Assembly: GCA_027563935.2 (NCBI GenBank)
Contig: CM050450.1
Coordinates: 29,127,439 to 29,191,438 of the forward strand
Direction: 5' to 3'
DNA: 64,000 nucleotides
DNA from: Costus lasius
Taxonomy: Eukaryota; Streptophyta; Magnoliopsida; Zingiberales; Costaceae
Shown here: one piece after another, positions 33,676 to 44,665 of the stretch
Position numbering within the stretch: position 1 is the first letter of the stretch
How the letters are laid out: each line of letters starts with the position of its first letter
Translations under genes and position numbers: made by a program
The notes under the pieces: model-generated
The model's database searches: none
What the model saw: the letters and a program-made list of their open reading frames with translations, nothing else
Told to the model about the DNA's origin: nothing

Positions 33676-35370
33676 TGTAGGTCCCCTTCAAGGGGGAGCG
33701 CAAACCCTAAGCATGCACAAATCTCAATTGCATGGGCGGAATTAGGGTTTCCATAGATCGCATGTTGTATATCTATAAGATTAACTTTGTTTGCTTATAA
33801 AGATCAAGAGAAGATCTCTTACCATAGCCATGATAAAGGGTGGCGACTTGGAAGCAAGAGGGCAAGTAAGCACTCCTCCAAAGATAACGCACACTAGATG
33901 AGAGATGGCTACCCTTTCGGATGTTCCTTGTGCTAGCAAGGGATCTCCAAAACTTCCTTGTCGTGTGTAGATGAAGCGAGGTGCTTGGCCGAGAGCTTCG
34001 TTGTACAAGAGTTCCCCTTTCTTTTCTTTCTTGTCGAATGAATATGACAAGCGAGTAATTGGGCAAATGGCGTTAAGGCTTTCATTCAAGTGATGGCGTT
34101 ACACTTCCAAATATGGAAGGTTATGAAGCCATGCGACCACTTGAAGAAAAACCGCCCAAAATGCCTTCAATCCTTGAACCATACGTTCACCCATGTGAAC
34201 CGGTTCAAGCCAATTAGGTTCAACTCAATTCGGTTCAAAAAACCAAATCAAACCAGCCCAAGCCATGGTCTAGATCTCTTTGAACCAAATGGTTCAAGAT
34301 CCAACCGTTCATCTCTGGATGCTCTTGATCTCTCCGATCTAGCATCCACACTCTCGATCGAAGCTTACCGATCTCAAGCCCTAATCAATCAAACATGATC
34401 AGACCAGATCTCACTTACAATCAGAGTCTAAACTCCTTTAAACTGAATCCAAACAATTCAGTCCACACGATCTGACTTGAGTAAGCCATGTCATCAAATT
34501 GTGCGACCCTAAGGGTTTCCTTTAAATGTCGGTAACGACAACTTACGTTATCACGATCAGTGAGGGGTATCTAGCAACACATCACTGTCTCCCGATATAA
34601 AGGAAAGAGTCTTCCAAGACTACACCCAAATCACAGCACAAGTGTGAATCCATTTCACGAGGCATACATGTTTCCTTTGCCACTGGATGTTCTTATTGGA
34701 CAAGCATGTCAAGCCTGTAACTCCAATACGATGAGCATGATTAGATCAGATGAACATAGTCATCTGGGTATGGCCATACACTTTCTCAATCATCTCATAT
34801 AGGGGGGCCTTAGAACATCACACTCCTTAAACAAGGAGACGGCAATCCTTTATCTATCACTAGTGTCCTAACCTGACTCATGATCATTATTCAAGATAGT
34901 CTATAACCATTATATTTCAAATGATATTGAACTACCTCAAAACAATGACATTCATCATTTAGAAACACAAGTGATCTCAAGTCAAAGGACATGTGCCACT
35001 TGTAGCATACAAGGATTATTCACATTGTGACAAGCAATTGAATATCCTAGTAGGGTCTGTCCAGTACATCCAATGTACCCATGAGTCTGCATCTTATTCC
35101 ATGCTCGAAGCATCCTATAAGATTAGAACTCATATTAGTCTTAACCATATCAAGGCTGTCTCATGTTCACCAAGATATATCGACTAAGGACATTACTGTA
35201 TGTCAGCCTAGCTGAACAGCTTTGAGACATTATTCAGTAGTACACTTATTACAGCAGACAAGGTAACAACCTGAATAACAACCATTTCCTTTATAAACTT
35301 AAGAGTTTATACAATGATACTATTACAATCCCAAGGCCTCAAACATTAGCCTTAAGGGCATACCCCAACA
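33676..35370 (-). repeat. 5' LTR of Z (1695 bp)
   Basis: The promoter-bearing LTR of Z: it lies upstream of the primer site on the minus strand. It has the same length as the 3' LTR and about six mismatches to it. It ends at 35370 (CCCCAACA), followed by the target copy TTTTA. An antisense 64-codon frame is at 34993-35187. Confidence 0.95.
34591..34603 (-). promoter_or_regulatory. candidate TATA region of the Z 5' LTR
   Basis: The minus strand reads CCTTTATATCGGG about 770 bp into the LTR. The segment recurs in the full-length family A LTRs with small changes (TCATATC at 57420, TATATTGGG in reverse at 63178). A second possible TATA (GTTTATAAAGG) lies only about 70 bp into the LTR. Which one is used cannot be told from sequence. 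Confidence 0.35.
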
Positions 35371-37014
35371 TTTTAGTGAGATGGGATCCAGATTTCATAC
35401 TTGGTCTCCGCGTCCCCCTCAGGCGAGATAAGTTGCACAGAGAGTACAAGCACTAATCTCTGGTAGGCTATCCCAGCCAATCGCCAACCCGTGCGATTCC
35501 CCTTCATCTGGGCAATCCAGCAGACTGTGCCAACTGAGTTGGTACAACACATTCTCTGATCCCACAGATGGCTGCCTCCATGCGCTACCATATGCGCCAC
35601 ATATGTAGCCTACATGGTCAAGCTGACCCGACCTACTCCCTGGACCACCACGTGCTATGCTGAGCAACGAGAAGCGATAAATCCCTTCTCTGTAACACGC
35701 AGGTGAAATCACACACCGTCTGAAGATAGATGGACGTGCCCACTGAGTGGGTACAACACGGCTCCAACGATAATCAGAACAGTGAGGTTTCGCGTCAGAA
35801 GGCATACGACCTTGATATTTTAGCGTTGGATTTTAACGGTCTTTTATCTTCTTCACTATCATGCAATTCCTATGGTGATAGCAGAAGATAAACAAATCAT
35901 GCTGTTCTACTTATTTAAACAATAAAAGAAAGCATGGATCTTATGTGGTAAAAGCCCATAGCCTAAGTAAGACCTTAATTAACTTAAGTCTTCACTTGCT
36001 TTTCTTCATGGGGCTTTTGCTGCTCATCTGGCCCAAACCAGGGCCTAAGCGCCATTTGCAGCTAAGGTGCGCCCACCAGGGAAAATGCGCCTGGTCCCAG
36101 AGTCGAACCCTGGTCCTCCCACCTGGTCAAGCCACTGCTGCATGCGCCTTTGCCAACTGTGCTTAGTGCTCATGTCTGATTAAACTTACAATTTAATCTA
36201 TCTAGACATGATTGACTCGCAGGTCAATTACACATTATAAATTAAATAACAGTGATGCGCAGATCACAATAATATTAAATTTACAATTAACCAGGCACGC
36301 AGGCCCCAGCACAGCACACATTAACACGGGTAGCCCACATAAGATTAAATAAACAAACATATGCCTACAATCAACATGTGATCCAAAAGAAAATAAAATT
36401 TTCGAAAACCCCATTGGCATCAATTTTAATTTTCTTATGTGCCCTTACAACCTTACAATGGTTCATTGATAGGGATCCACTCATCCATCTAGTCAGATCG
36501 ACTGCCCTTGCATGCACCAAGTCCTAACTGACTTGAGTTGACCTAATGGTCAACCATGCATGCGCAAAGGGCTGAACAACCCTCATGAGTGTCGGCAAGC
36601 AGGTGTGACCCCGGGCCTAACTCATGTGTGTTCAGTAGCCGTCTCAACCAGACCTCGCTACACGCCCTTGATGCAGTCGACCTATAGCCACCTCATGCTT
36701 GCGCACAGGTGCTATCTGGTCAACCCATCTAGGCTGTCAGATGGTCTGATCAGACTATTTTGATCCAACCTAGAAGATGCTTTCAACCCCATCAACCCAT
36801 CTAAGGGTTTAATGTAGGGCCTTAGGTCTAGATGAGGCGCGCACATGATATTTTGATTTGTCAAAACAAGCGCCAACAAACATGCGCATACATCTAAATA
36901 AAACTAGCATGTAGTTTTGCGGCATGTGATTAGATCTAAGCATAGCAAACGCAAACAAGGATCACATAAAGGCAATCAAATGAGCATATACAGAACCGTG
37001 GCTCTGATACCAAT
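35371..37014 (-). mobile_element. distal leader and primer-binding site of Y
   Basis: This continues Y's leader after the Z insertion, beginning with the target copy TTTTA. The primer site GCTCTGATACCA is at 37001-37012. The part 35644-37014 is duplicated at 19045-20415. The tRNA-like segment is present, inverted, around 36096-36160. Confidence 0.9.
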
Positions 37015-38021
37015 TGTAGGGTCCCCTTCGAGGGGGAGCGCAAGCAGATCAAACCCTAAAGGGGGCGCATGTAAATTCTTTTGGCAGCGGAATTAGGGTT
37101 TTATCAAGATCGCATGAATATATGTTCATATGATCAACCTTAAGACGTTGTAAAGATCGAAAGAAGATCTCATACCATAGCCATCGGTTTGATGGAGCCT
37201 TGGAAGCAAAGGCGCAAATGAACCTTCTCCAAAGTTGACGCACACAAGAAGATGCCGCCTACTTCCTTTGGCGTTCCTTGTGCTAGCAAGTGCCCAAGGT
37301 GTCCTTGACGTATGGAAGGGATGAGATCGCTTGGTGCCTTCACCGAGACCTCCTCTTCGTCAACTACCTCAATCCACGAGAGTATGTGCGTTCACCACCA
37401 AGCGAACGCCTTGACGTTGAGGTGTAGAGGCGTTTTGGGCGTTAAGGCGTTGAGGCCTTCATGACTTTCCATAAATGGAAATCATGCGCCATGATCTCAT
37501 AACCGATCAAAGAAAACGCTTTCAACCAATGAACCAAGCGTTCACACATGTGAACCGGTTCAAGCAAATCGAATGCATTTCAATTTTGGTTCAAAGATCA
37601 ATTAACCCAAGCATTGGTTTAGATCACCGTTAAACCCTAAGGCTCCAGATCCAACCATTCATCTCCTGATGCTTCTGATCTCACCGATCTAGCATCAACT
37701 CTCTCGATCCAACCAGTACATCCAATGTACCCATGAGTCTACATCTTATTCCATGCTCGAAGCATCCTATAAGATTAGAACACATATTAGTCTCAATCAT
37801 ATCAAGGTTGTCTCATGTTCACCAAGATATTTCGACTAAGGACTTTACAGCATGTCAGCCCAGCTGAACAGCTTTGAGACATTATTCAGAAGTACACTTA
37901 TTACAGCAGACAAGGTAACAAACTGAATAACAACCATGCCTTTATAAACATAAGAGTTTATTACATGATACTGATACAATCCCAAGGCCTCAAACATTAG
38001 CCTTAAGGGCATACCCCAACA
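37015..38021 (-). repeat. 5' LTR of Y with an internal deletion (1007 bp left)
   Basis: Both ends match 20416-22125. Near 37709 the sequence jumps from CTCTCGATC to CCAGTACATCC, which lie about 690 bp apart in the intact copy, with about three extra bases at the join. This looks like end-joining repair. The lost part covers the candidate promoter, so this LTR is unlikely to drive Y. Confidence 0.9.
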
Positions 38022-39542
38022 GTCCTTAGTCGAGATATCTTGGTGAACTTGAGACAGCCTTGATATGATTGAGACTAATATGTGTTCTAATCTTATAGGA
38101 TGCTTCGAGCATGGAATGAGATGTAGACTCATGGGTACATTGGATGTACTGGACAGACCCTACTAGGATATTCAATTGCTTGTCACAATGTGAATAATCC
38201 TTGTATGCAACAAGTGGCATATTTCCTCTGACTTGAGATCACTTGTGTTTCTAAATGATGATTGGCATTGTTTTGAGGTAGTTCAATATCATTTGTAACA
38301 TAATGGTTATAGACTATCTTGGATAATGAGCATGAGTCATGTTAGGGCACTAGTGATAGATAAAGGATTGCCGTCTCCTAGTTTGGAGTGTGATGTTCTA
38401 AAGGGGCCCCCCTGGATGAGATGATTGAGAAAGTGTATGGCCATACCCAGATGACTGTGTTCATCTGATCTAATCATTCTCATCATATTGGAGTCACAGG
38501 CTTGACACGCTTGTCCAATAAGAACATCCAGTGGCAAAGGAAACATGTATGCCTAGTGAAGTGGATTCACACTTGTGCTGTGGTTTGGGTGTAGTCTTGG
38601 AAGACTCTTTCCTTTATATCGGGAGACAGTGATGTGTTGCTAGATACCCCTCACTGATCGTGATAACGTAAGTTATCGTTACCGACATTTAAAGGAAACC
38701 CTTAGGGTCGCACAATTTGATGATATGGCTTACTTATGTCAGATCGTGTGGACTGAATTGTTTTGGTTCAGTTTGAAGGAGTTTAAACTCTGATTGTAAG
38801 TGAGATTTGGTCTGATCATGTTTGATTGATTAGGGCTTGAGATCGGTAAGCTTCGATCGAGAGATTGGATGCTAGATCGGTGAGATCGAGAGCATCGAGA
38901 GATGAACGGTTAGATCTTGAACCATTTGGTTTAATGAGATCTGAACCAATGTTGATTTGATTTGGTCTTTGAACCAAATGCATTGAACCGAATGAATTGA
39001 ATCGGTTCACTTATGTGAACGCTTGGTTCGAATGGGAGACGTTCGAAGGTAACGTGGGTAACGTGGGATTGAATGAGGACTTAGTGCTTTCTATTTTTAG
39101 AAAGGCGTTTTTCCTCCTTTGGTTAATTCCCCAACGTTTTCGAATGTGGGGGTTACTCTCTCGCTCTCTCTCGCCGACTTGTGCTCTTGCGCTCGTCTTG
39201 GGTGATCTTCACGCCAAAGGAGAAGGTTCAATCAGCATAGAAGATTCATCTCTTCTCTTCCACACACAAAAAGGACACTTAGAGATCCTTGCTAGCACAA
39301 GGAGTCACAAGGAGTAGCTGACCACTCAACTTGTGTGCGTCATCTTTGGAGGAAAGCCTTATCACCTTCTTCTTCCAAGCCGCCATCCAAGCAATGGCTA
39401 TGGTATGATTCCATCTAAGATCTATGCAATTTTAAGTTGATCATATATGATGTATGCGATCCTTATGAAACCCCAATTCCGCTGCCGAAAAAGAAATTTA
39501 CATGGCTATGGGTTTCGCCCCCCTCACGAAAGGGGTCCTTCA
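38022..39542 (+). repeat. 3' LTR of X, lacking its first 178 bp
   Basis: It starts GTCCTTAGTCGAGATATC, equivalent to 14848 in the 5' LTR, and ends CCTTCA at 39542, followed by target copy GCGTC. It abuts the outer end of Y's LTR directly. GTCCT at 38022-38026 would be the target copy left by Y's insertion into this LTR; its partner was lost with the deletion. Confidence 0.9.
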
Positions 39543-40568
39543 GCGTCTCCTCTCTGGTATCTCAAGCTCGGCAATAGTAGGAGATGGCTCAGATGATGAT
39601 GGCTCAGAAGATGCAGCCTACAAATGCCCTGAAGATAACTCTGGGGAAGGTAAATGTATCTCAGGTGATGGTGCTGGTGATGCTAATGCTGGTGCAGTGA
39701 CTGGCACCTCAGGAATATGTGGCGCCTCAGATGCTGGAGGTGCTGTCTCAAGAGTCATCTGCGTAACTGATGGCGGAGACTGTAGCTCAGGTATATCCAC
39801 CGAGATCTCTAGTAAGTTTGCAAATATCTCAGAAGATCCATCCTCAATATCTGGCAATACTGGCGTAGCAGCCTCAGGGACAAGTAGGTCTCCCTGGGCT
39901 GAGGATGGTGATGGAATCTCCGGAGTCTGGACAGTGTCGTGTGGAGTGTCCATCTCCATAGTCTGAGTGTCGGTGGGGACTGCAGACTCTGATAGATCAG
40001 TAGGAGGTAATGGTGTGGTGGACTTCTCCACATCCATCGGAGTAGCATCAGTCTGTGTCTCAACTGAATGCTCCATCTCCACGACTGCAGGTGTTGGCAC
40101 TAGGGGTGCTACGGGTGTCTCTGTAGTCTCTATAATTGGTGATAACGGTCTGGTGGCTCTCCTCCCCCAAGTAGTAGTGGTTCGACCGGTACGCTTCCTA
40201 GCGTACCATCTAGCAATCCTCTGGTCATGGCTCTCTGGCCTATCAGCAGGCCTCTCCAATATGATCTCCAACTCTGGAGAGTTGACTGGCTCTGGCACTA
40301 CTGTCTGTGATGTACTAGGAGCTGAGGGTGTCCTCTCAGTATCAACCTCATATGAAACACGCAGATACTCCTATGGTGTATCAGAAGGAGGATACAAATT
40401 GAATGGGATCAGAGTCTCCACGGCTGACATCTGTGCTAGCTCGAATCTATGCGGGAGCACTCCATGAAGCATCCTGTATCGAGGATATATGGGAGGATAT
40501 GGTCCAGGTACACTCTCCTTCCTAACCGCCCCATAGGGCCTAGTCCACACCGATCTCCTCGGAGCCAT
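39543..40568 (-). pseudogene. Athila-type downstream ORF, 5' half (Pro/Ser/Thr-rich)
   Basis: Minus-strand start MAPRRSVWTRPY at 40568. TAG at 40371-40373, then a long open part to TAG at 39618-39620, then in-frame sequence to the X insertion at 39543. The middle is rich in Pro, Ser, Thr and Glu (ETPVAPLVPTPAVVEME, APALASPAPSPEIHLPSPEL) and lacks recognisable domains. The frame joins that of 13462-14669 in phase when X is disregarded. Plus-strand open frames over this stretch are antisense artefacts of its composition. Confidence 0.65.
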
Positions 40569-40629
40569 AATATCAATCAAAACGATCAAAAATATGCAAT
40601 TTTTAACTCAAATACCGTGATGCTATAGT

Positions 40630-42308
40630 TGAAAGGTCCCCTAAAACAGGGGGAAGAAACCCTAATAGGCGCATAACTAGGATCATACATGCGGAAGCTA
40701 GGGTTTCATAGAAAATCGATATGCATGTCATATAATCAACTCTTAAGGCTTGTATAGAGCGAAAGGGATTCATACCATTGCCATTGCAAGGATGGCGACT
40801 TGGAAGCAAAGATGCGAGTGCTTCTTCTCCAAAGGCACCGCACACAAGATGAGAGAAGCTTTCTTCTTGTCGCTCCTTGTGCTAGCAAGGATCGCTAAGT
40901 GTCCTAATCGCTTGAAGGGATGAGATCTCCTTTTTCCTTGGCTTGTCCGAATGCTCTCCAAGGCGTGAAGAAACACACACGAGAGAGGGGGCGTCAAGAA
41001 GAGGCAAACGTTTAGGCGTTGAGAGGAAGTGGCGTTAATGACTTTCCAAAAATAGAAAGTCATGAAGCCATGCGCCCATGATCTCAAAACCGACCAAAAC
41101 ACCTTCAAGCTTTGAACCAAGCGTTCACACATGTGAACCGGTTCAAGCCAATTCGATCCATTCCAATTTGGTTCAAAGACCAAATCAAATCAGCCCAAGC
41201 CATGGTCTAGATCTTACTGAACCAAATGGTTCAAGATCTAACCGTTCATCTCTTGATGCTCTTGATCTCACCGATCTAGCATCAATTCTCTCGATCGAAG
41301 CTTACCGATCTCAAGCCCTAATCAATCAAACATGATCAGACCAGATCTCACTTACAATCAGAGATTAAATCCCTTTAAACTGAATCAAAACAATTCAGTC
41401 CACACGATCTGACTCAAGTAAGCCATATCATCAAATTGTGCGACCCTAAGGGTTTCCTTTAAATGTCGGTAACGATAACTTACGTTATCACGATCAGTGA
41501 GGGGTATCTAGCAACACATCACTGTCTCCCGATATAAAGGAAAGAGTCTTCCAAGACTACACCCAAACCACAGCACAAGTGTGAATCCACTTCACTAGGC
41601 ATACATGTTTCCTTTGCCACTAGATGTTCTTATTGGACAAGCGTGTCAAGCCTGTAATTCCAATATGATGAGAATGATTAGATCAGATGAAACATAGTCA
41701 TCTGGATATGGCCATACACTTTCTCAATCATCTCATCCAGGGGGCCCCTATAGAACATCACACTCCAATCAAGGAGACGGCAATCCTATATCTATCACTA
41801 GCGCCCTAACATGACTCATGCTCATTATCCAAGATAGTCTATAACCATTATGTTTCAAATGATATTGAACTACCTCAAAACAATGCCAATCATCATTTAG
41901 AAACACAAGTGATCTCAAGTCAGAGGAAATATGCCACTTGTTTGCATATAAGGATTATTCACATTGTGACAAGCAATTGAATATCCTAAGTAGGGTCTGT
42001 CCAGTACATCCAATGTACCCATGAGTCTACATCTTATTCCATACTCGAAGCATCCTATAAGATTAGAACACATATTAGTCTCAATCATATCAAGGCTGTC
42101 TCATGTTCACCAAGATATCTCGACTAAGGACAAAACTGCATGTCAGCCAAGCTGAACAGCATTGAGACATTATTCAGAAATATACATATTGCAGCAGATA
42201 ATGTAACAACCTGAATAACAACCATTGCCTTTATAAACATTGAGTTTATACATGATACTGATATAATCCCAAGGCCTCAAACATTAGCCTTAAGGGCATA
42301 CCCCAACA
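40630..42308 (-). repeat. solo family A LTR (1679 bp), TSD ATAGT
   Basis: It runs (minus strand) TGTTGGGGTATG...GGGGACCTTTCA. ATAGT stands at 40625-40629 and 42309-42313. There is no internal sequence on either side, so LTR-LTR recombination removed the rest of the element. It lies in Athila-like DNA just upstream of the downstream ORF. Confidence 0.95.
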
Positions 42309-42313
42309 ATAGT

Positions 42314-43004
42314 AACTTCAAAAGTCGACCATGAAAGCCAAGTAAAAAATCAATCCAAAAATCCGATGAAACAGCTCCAAATCGACGCTATACGTATGTA
42401 AATCTAGTGCACAGATGGAAAAACAAGTTTTGGGAGAGTTTACTCACAAATCTGTGCAGAAATCGGGCCTGAATCGGTCGCAAATGGGTTCTGGGCATGC
42501 TGGCAGACGAACGGCGCTTCTCCACTAAATCCGGTGGAAGATTGCCGGAAATCACTCAATGGAATTAGAGGAAGATTGGTGGAAGGGTTTTCTCACTGCA
42601 TGAAGAAGGAATCATCGAAAATCAGTGATTTACGAGCGTGGGCGTAAACCCTAACTCACTTGTTAAGTTTAAACCGTAAGAACTTACGGTCCATAAATGC
42701 TTCATAGCTTCGGCCGTAATTCCTCTTTCGTGTACAGTCCCAGTTATGTCTATAATCACGGCTGTGCGGAAATTACGGCTTCGCCCGTAAATCTCGCATT
42801 TTGACTTCGTTTTTCCCCAGAAAAATTTTAGAAAATTCCTGGAAAATTCTTGAGCGCAAAACAACAACTTTATAAGGTTTTTCTTATAGACAAGTTCATC
42901 ATAATATGCTAATAAAATTGATTAAAAATTTGAAGCTAATAAATGAATCACAAAAAATTCAAACTTAAAAGAAAATTGCTGAAATTAATAAAGATCAGAG
43001 CCTC
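42314..43004 (-). mobile_element. Athila-like spacer between gag-protease and downstream ORF
   Basis: No credible coding. ACGG/CCGT motifs cluster at 42660-42800 (for example ACGGCTTCGCCCGT near 42775-42790). The equivalent region after the C1 gag remnant (8285-8595) has the same kind of cluster. Reverse transcriptase, RNase H and integrase, expected here in an autonomous Athila element, are absent. Confidence 0.6.
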
Positions 43005-43050
43005 TGGGTTGCCTCCCAGGTAGCACTTATTTAAGGTCCTTAGCTTGACC
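43005..43050 (-). other. conserved Athila-type linker motif (C2)
   Basis: TGGGTTGCCTCCCAGGTAGCAC...TTAGCTTGACC, the counterpart of 8691-8738. It begins a few bases beyond the stop of the C2 gag-protease frame. Confidence 0.6.
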
Positions 43051-43060
43051 AAAACAATGT

Positions 43061-44188
43061 TCATTGTCCTTCAGGTGGATAGGAGGCGCAGTGGATACTA
43101 GTTAGTTGTTCATCTCCATGCCTTTCCAAGTCACTACATGGGCTTAACTTTGAAGTTTGAGATAGTGCCCATGTTCCATCTTTCTTCTTCTTTTCCCTTT
43201 TATGCTTCAAGAAATTTTCTAAGGGACATTCATCAATTTCAAAAATATTTTCGTCATCAAATTCGTTCCCTTTCACTTCAGAGAATTGATGGGAACCTAC
43301 AAAATAAAGATTTTTAGCCTTTGAAGAAAAATCATAAATCAATTTATTGTCACATAAATTCAACGTTAATTTCTCATGCAACATGTCTATTACAGCTCCT
43401 ATACTTGCCAAAAATGGTCTACCTAAAATAGTAGGGAACTTAGTGTCTTCTTTCATGTTAACAATCATAAAATCAGTCACAATAGAAAATTTATCAACCT
43501 TGACTGACACATTCTCTAAAATTCCTATTGGTTGCTCAACAAAACCATAAGCACATTGAAGGCAAGTTTCAGTAGGTTTAATTTCTCCACTACCTACTTT
43601 CTCAATCATATATGAGGGCATCAAGCTAATACTCGCTCCCAGGTCACATAAAGCATTTTCAATAATAAGCTTACCAACTTGGCAGGGTATTGAAATGTCT
43701 CTAGGATCCTTTACCTTTGTTATTTTTATGACCTTACTTACCTGGTTGCCCTTCACCTCAGATTTTCCAATGTCAAATTTTCTCTGATCTGTCCTCAATA
43801 GCCTTTGGGGGAAAGGAACTAGTGGGACATAGGCAGGCGGACCTACATATTTTTCCACCTTCTCCTTCTCCTCACACTTCTCTATTTCAAGGGAAATTTC
43901 CTTAGGTTTGTCTATAGAATACTCGATAAGGTCTCCAGGTACGTTATTATGTTTGCCACTCACAACAGTGACTGCATTAGAGTGCTCCCTGGGATTCCTC
44001 TCTAGCTGTCCCGGAAGTTTCCCTATGGGCCTACTAGTAGTACTTGCTTGCTGAGCTATCTGGCTCTCTAGCATCTTGTTGTGGGTAGCCAAGGCATCCA
44101 CATGAGATGTTATATGCTTAATGGCATAAGTGACTTCTTTATTATATTTCTTTTGTTGCACAACAAATCCTTCTAGAAGGGTCTCCAA
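43061..44188 (-). CDS. C2 Gag C-terminus plus retropepsin-like protease (375-residue frame)
   Basis: An open minus-strand frame. An amphipathic N-terminal part (ITSHVDALATHNKMLESQIA) is followed by the Gag tail, then a retropepsin fold: ALCDLGASISLMPSYM carries the D-L-G active-site form usual in plant gypsy elements, and FPTILGRPFLASIGAVIDM is the second conserved strand. It ends CASYPPEGQ. The protease would cleave the Gag precursor. The start Met lies inside Gag, so the frame is part of a larger decayed gag-protease gene continuing to 47037. No RT follows. Confidence 0.75.
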   Translation of the reverse strand: METLLEGFVVQQKKYNKEVTYAIKHITSHVDALATHNKMLESQIAQQASTTSRPIGKLPGQLERNPREHSNAVTVVSGKHNNVPGDLIEYSIDKPKEISLEIEKCEEKEKVEKYVGPPAYVPLVPFPQRLLRTDQRKFDIGKSEVKGNQVSKVIKITKVKDPRDISIPCQVGKLIIENALCDLGASISLMPSYMIEKVGSGEIKPTETCLQCAYGFVEQPIGILENVSVKVDKFSIVTDFMIVNMKEDTKFPTILGRPFLASIGAVIDMLHEKLTLNLCDNKLIYDFSSKAKNLYFVGSHQFSEVKGNEFDDENIFEIDECPLENFLKHKREKKKKDGTWALSQTSKLSPCSDLERHGDEQLTSIHCASYPPEGQ

Positions 44189-44259
44189 GTTTTACTTCTG
44201 GGGCTGCCCATATTGCCTGATTGAAAACCCGGTGGTGGCCTGTTATTCTGCTGAGGATA

Positions 44260-44665
44260 CTAAGGAGGAGCTTGCCCTTGATTATGCTTGTAAGATAAGT
44301 TGGGGTGGTTCCTCCATCCTGGATTATAAGTTACAAAATATGGGTCATTCACTAGTCTTTGATTAAAATTTCCCAAGGCATTAACTTGCTCCTGATTAGA
44401 ATCTTTTTGTGACGAGGCTATGAGTTGACAATCAGATGAATTATGCCATGTTATGCCACACACTTCACAAGAAATAGCATTAACGGAAACTAAGGGAAAA
44501 CTGAAAGAATCTAATTTCTGCGCTAAATAATCTACCTTTGCCTCTAGAGATGTCAAGGAATCGTTATTGTACTTACCAAGTCCCATGGAAGTAGTACCTC
44601 GCTCACTAGACTAGTGGTTATGGTTCATAGCCATATCCTCAAGTAGAGGAGTCGCCTCTTCCATG
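44260..44665 (-). pseudogene. C2 Gag middle part with zinc-knuckle-like motif
   Basis: Minus strand from about 44665 (EEATPLLEDMAMNHNH, then a stop) through MGLGKYNNDSLTSLEAKVDY. ISCEVCGITWHNSSDCQL gives C-x2-C-x4-H-x4-C spacing. It ends at a stop at 44260 after NQGQAPP and is separated from the protease frame by a frameshift. It connects to the N-terminal Gag at 46318-47037 if the insertion 44666-46317 is removed. Confidence 0.65.

Larger units (their letters stand above)
26186..35370 (-). mobile_element. element Z: complete, apparently intact family A copia retrotransposon (9185 bp)
   Basis: Two LTRs of exactly 1695 bp flank a leader with primer site, one uninterrupted polyprotein frame and a polypurine tract. 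TTTTA is duplicated at 26181-26185 and 35371-35375. By eye I count about six mismatches between the LTRs (for example 26452 against 33942), roughly 0.35 percent. At commonly assumed plant LTR rates this would be on the order of one to two hundred thousand years; the rate is an assumption. It sits in Y's leader in the same orientation. This is the only copy in the window with every part needed for its own movement. Confidence 0.95.
14670..39542 (+). mobile_element. 24.9-kb nested A composite (X, with Y and Z inside), TSD GCGTC
   Basis: GCGTC occurs at 14665-14669 and at 39543-39547. The outer LTRs (14670-16368 and 38022-39542) are direct repeats with colinear lengths. The Athila-type reading frame resumes in phase across the two flanks. 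So one insertion event explains the outer limits. Inside, X keeps its 5' LTR, leader and half of gag. Then come minus-strand Y pieces, with element Z inserted in Y's leader, and then X's 3' LTR lacking its first 178 bp. A simple model is that Y inserted in X's 3' LTR, after which a deletion from X gag into Y removed X pol. Confidence 0.85.

Noticed and set aside
39502..40467. Plus-strand open frames rich in Gly, Ser, Asp and Val
   Set aside because: They are antisense to the Pro/Ser/Thr-rich minus-strand ORF, whose composition suppresses stops on the other strand; the first also starts within the X LTR.
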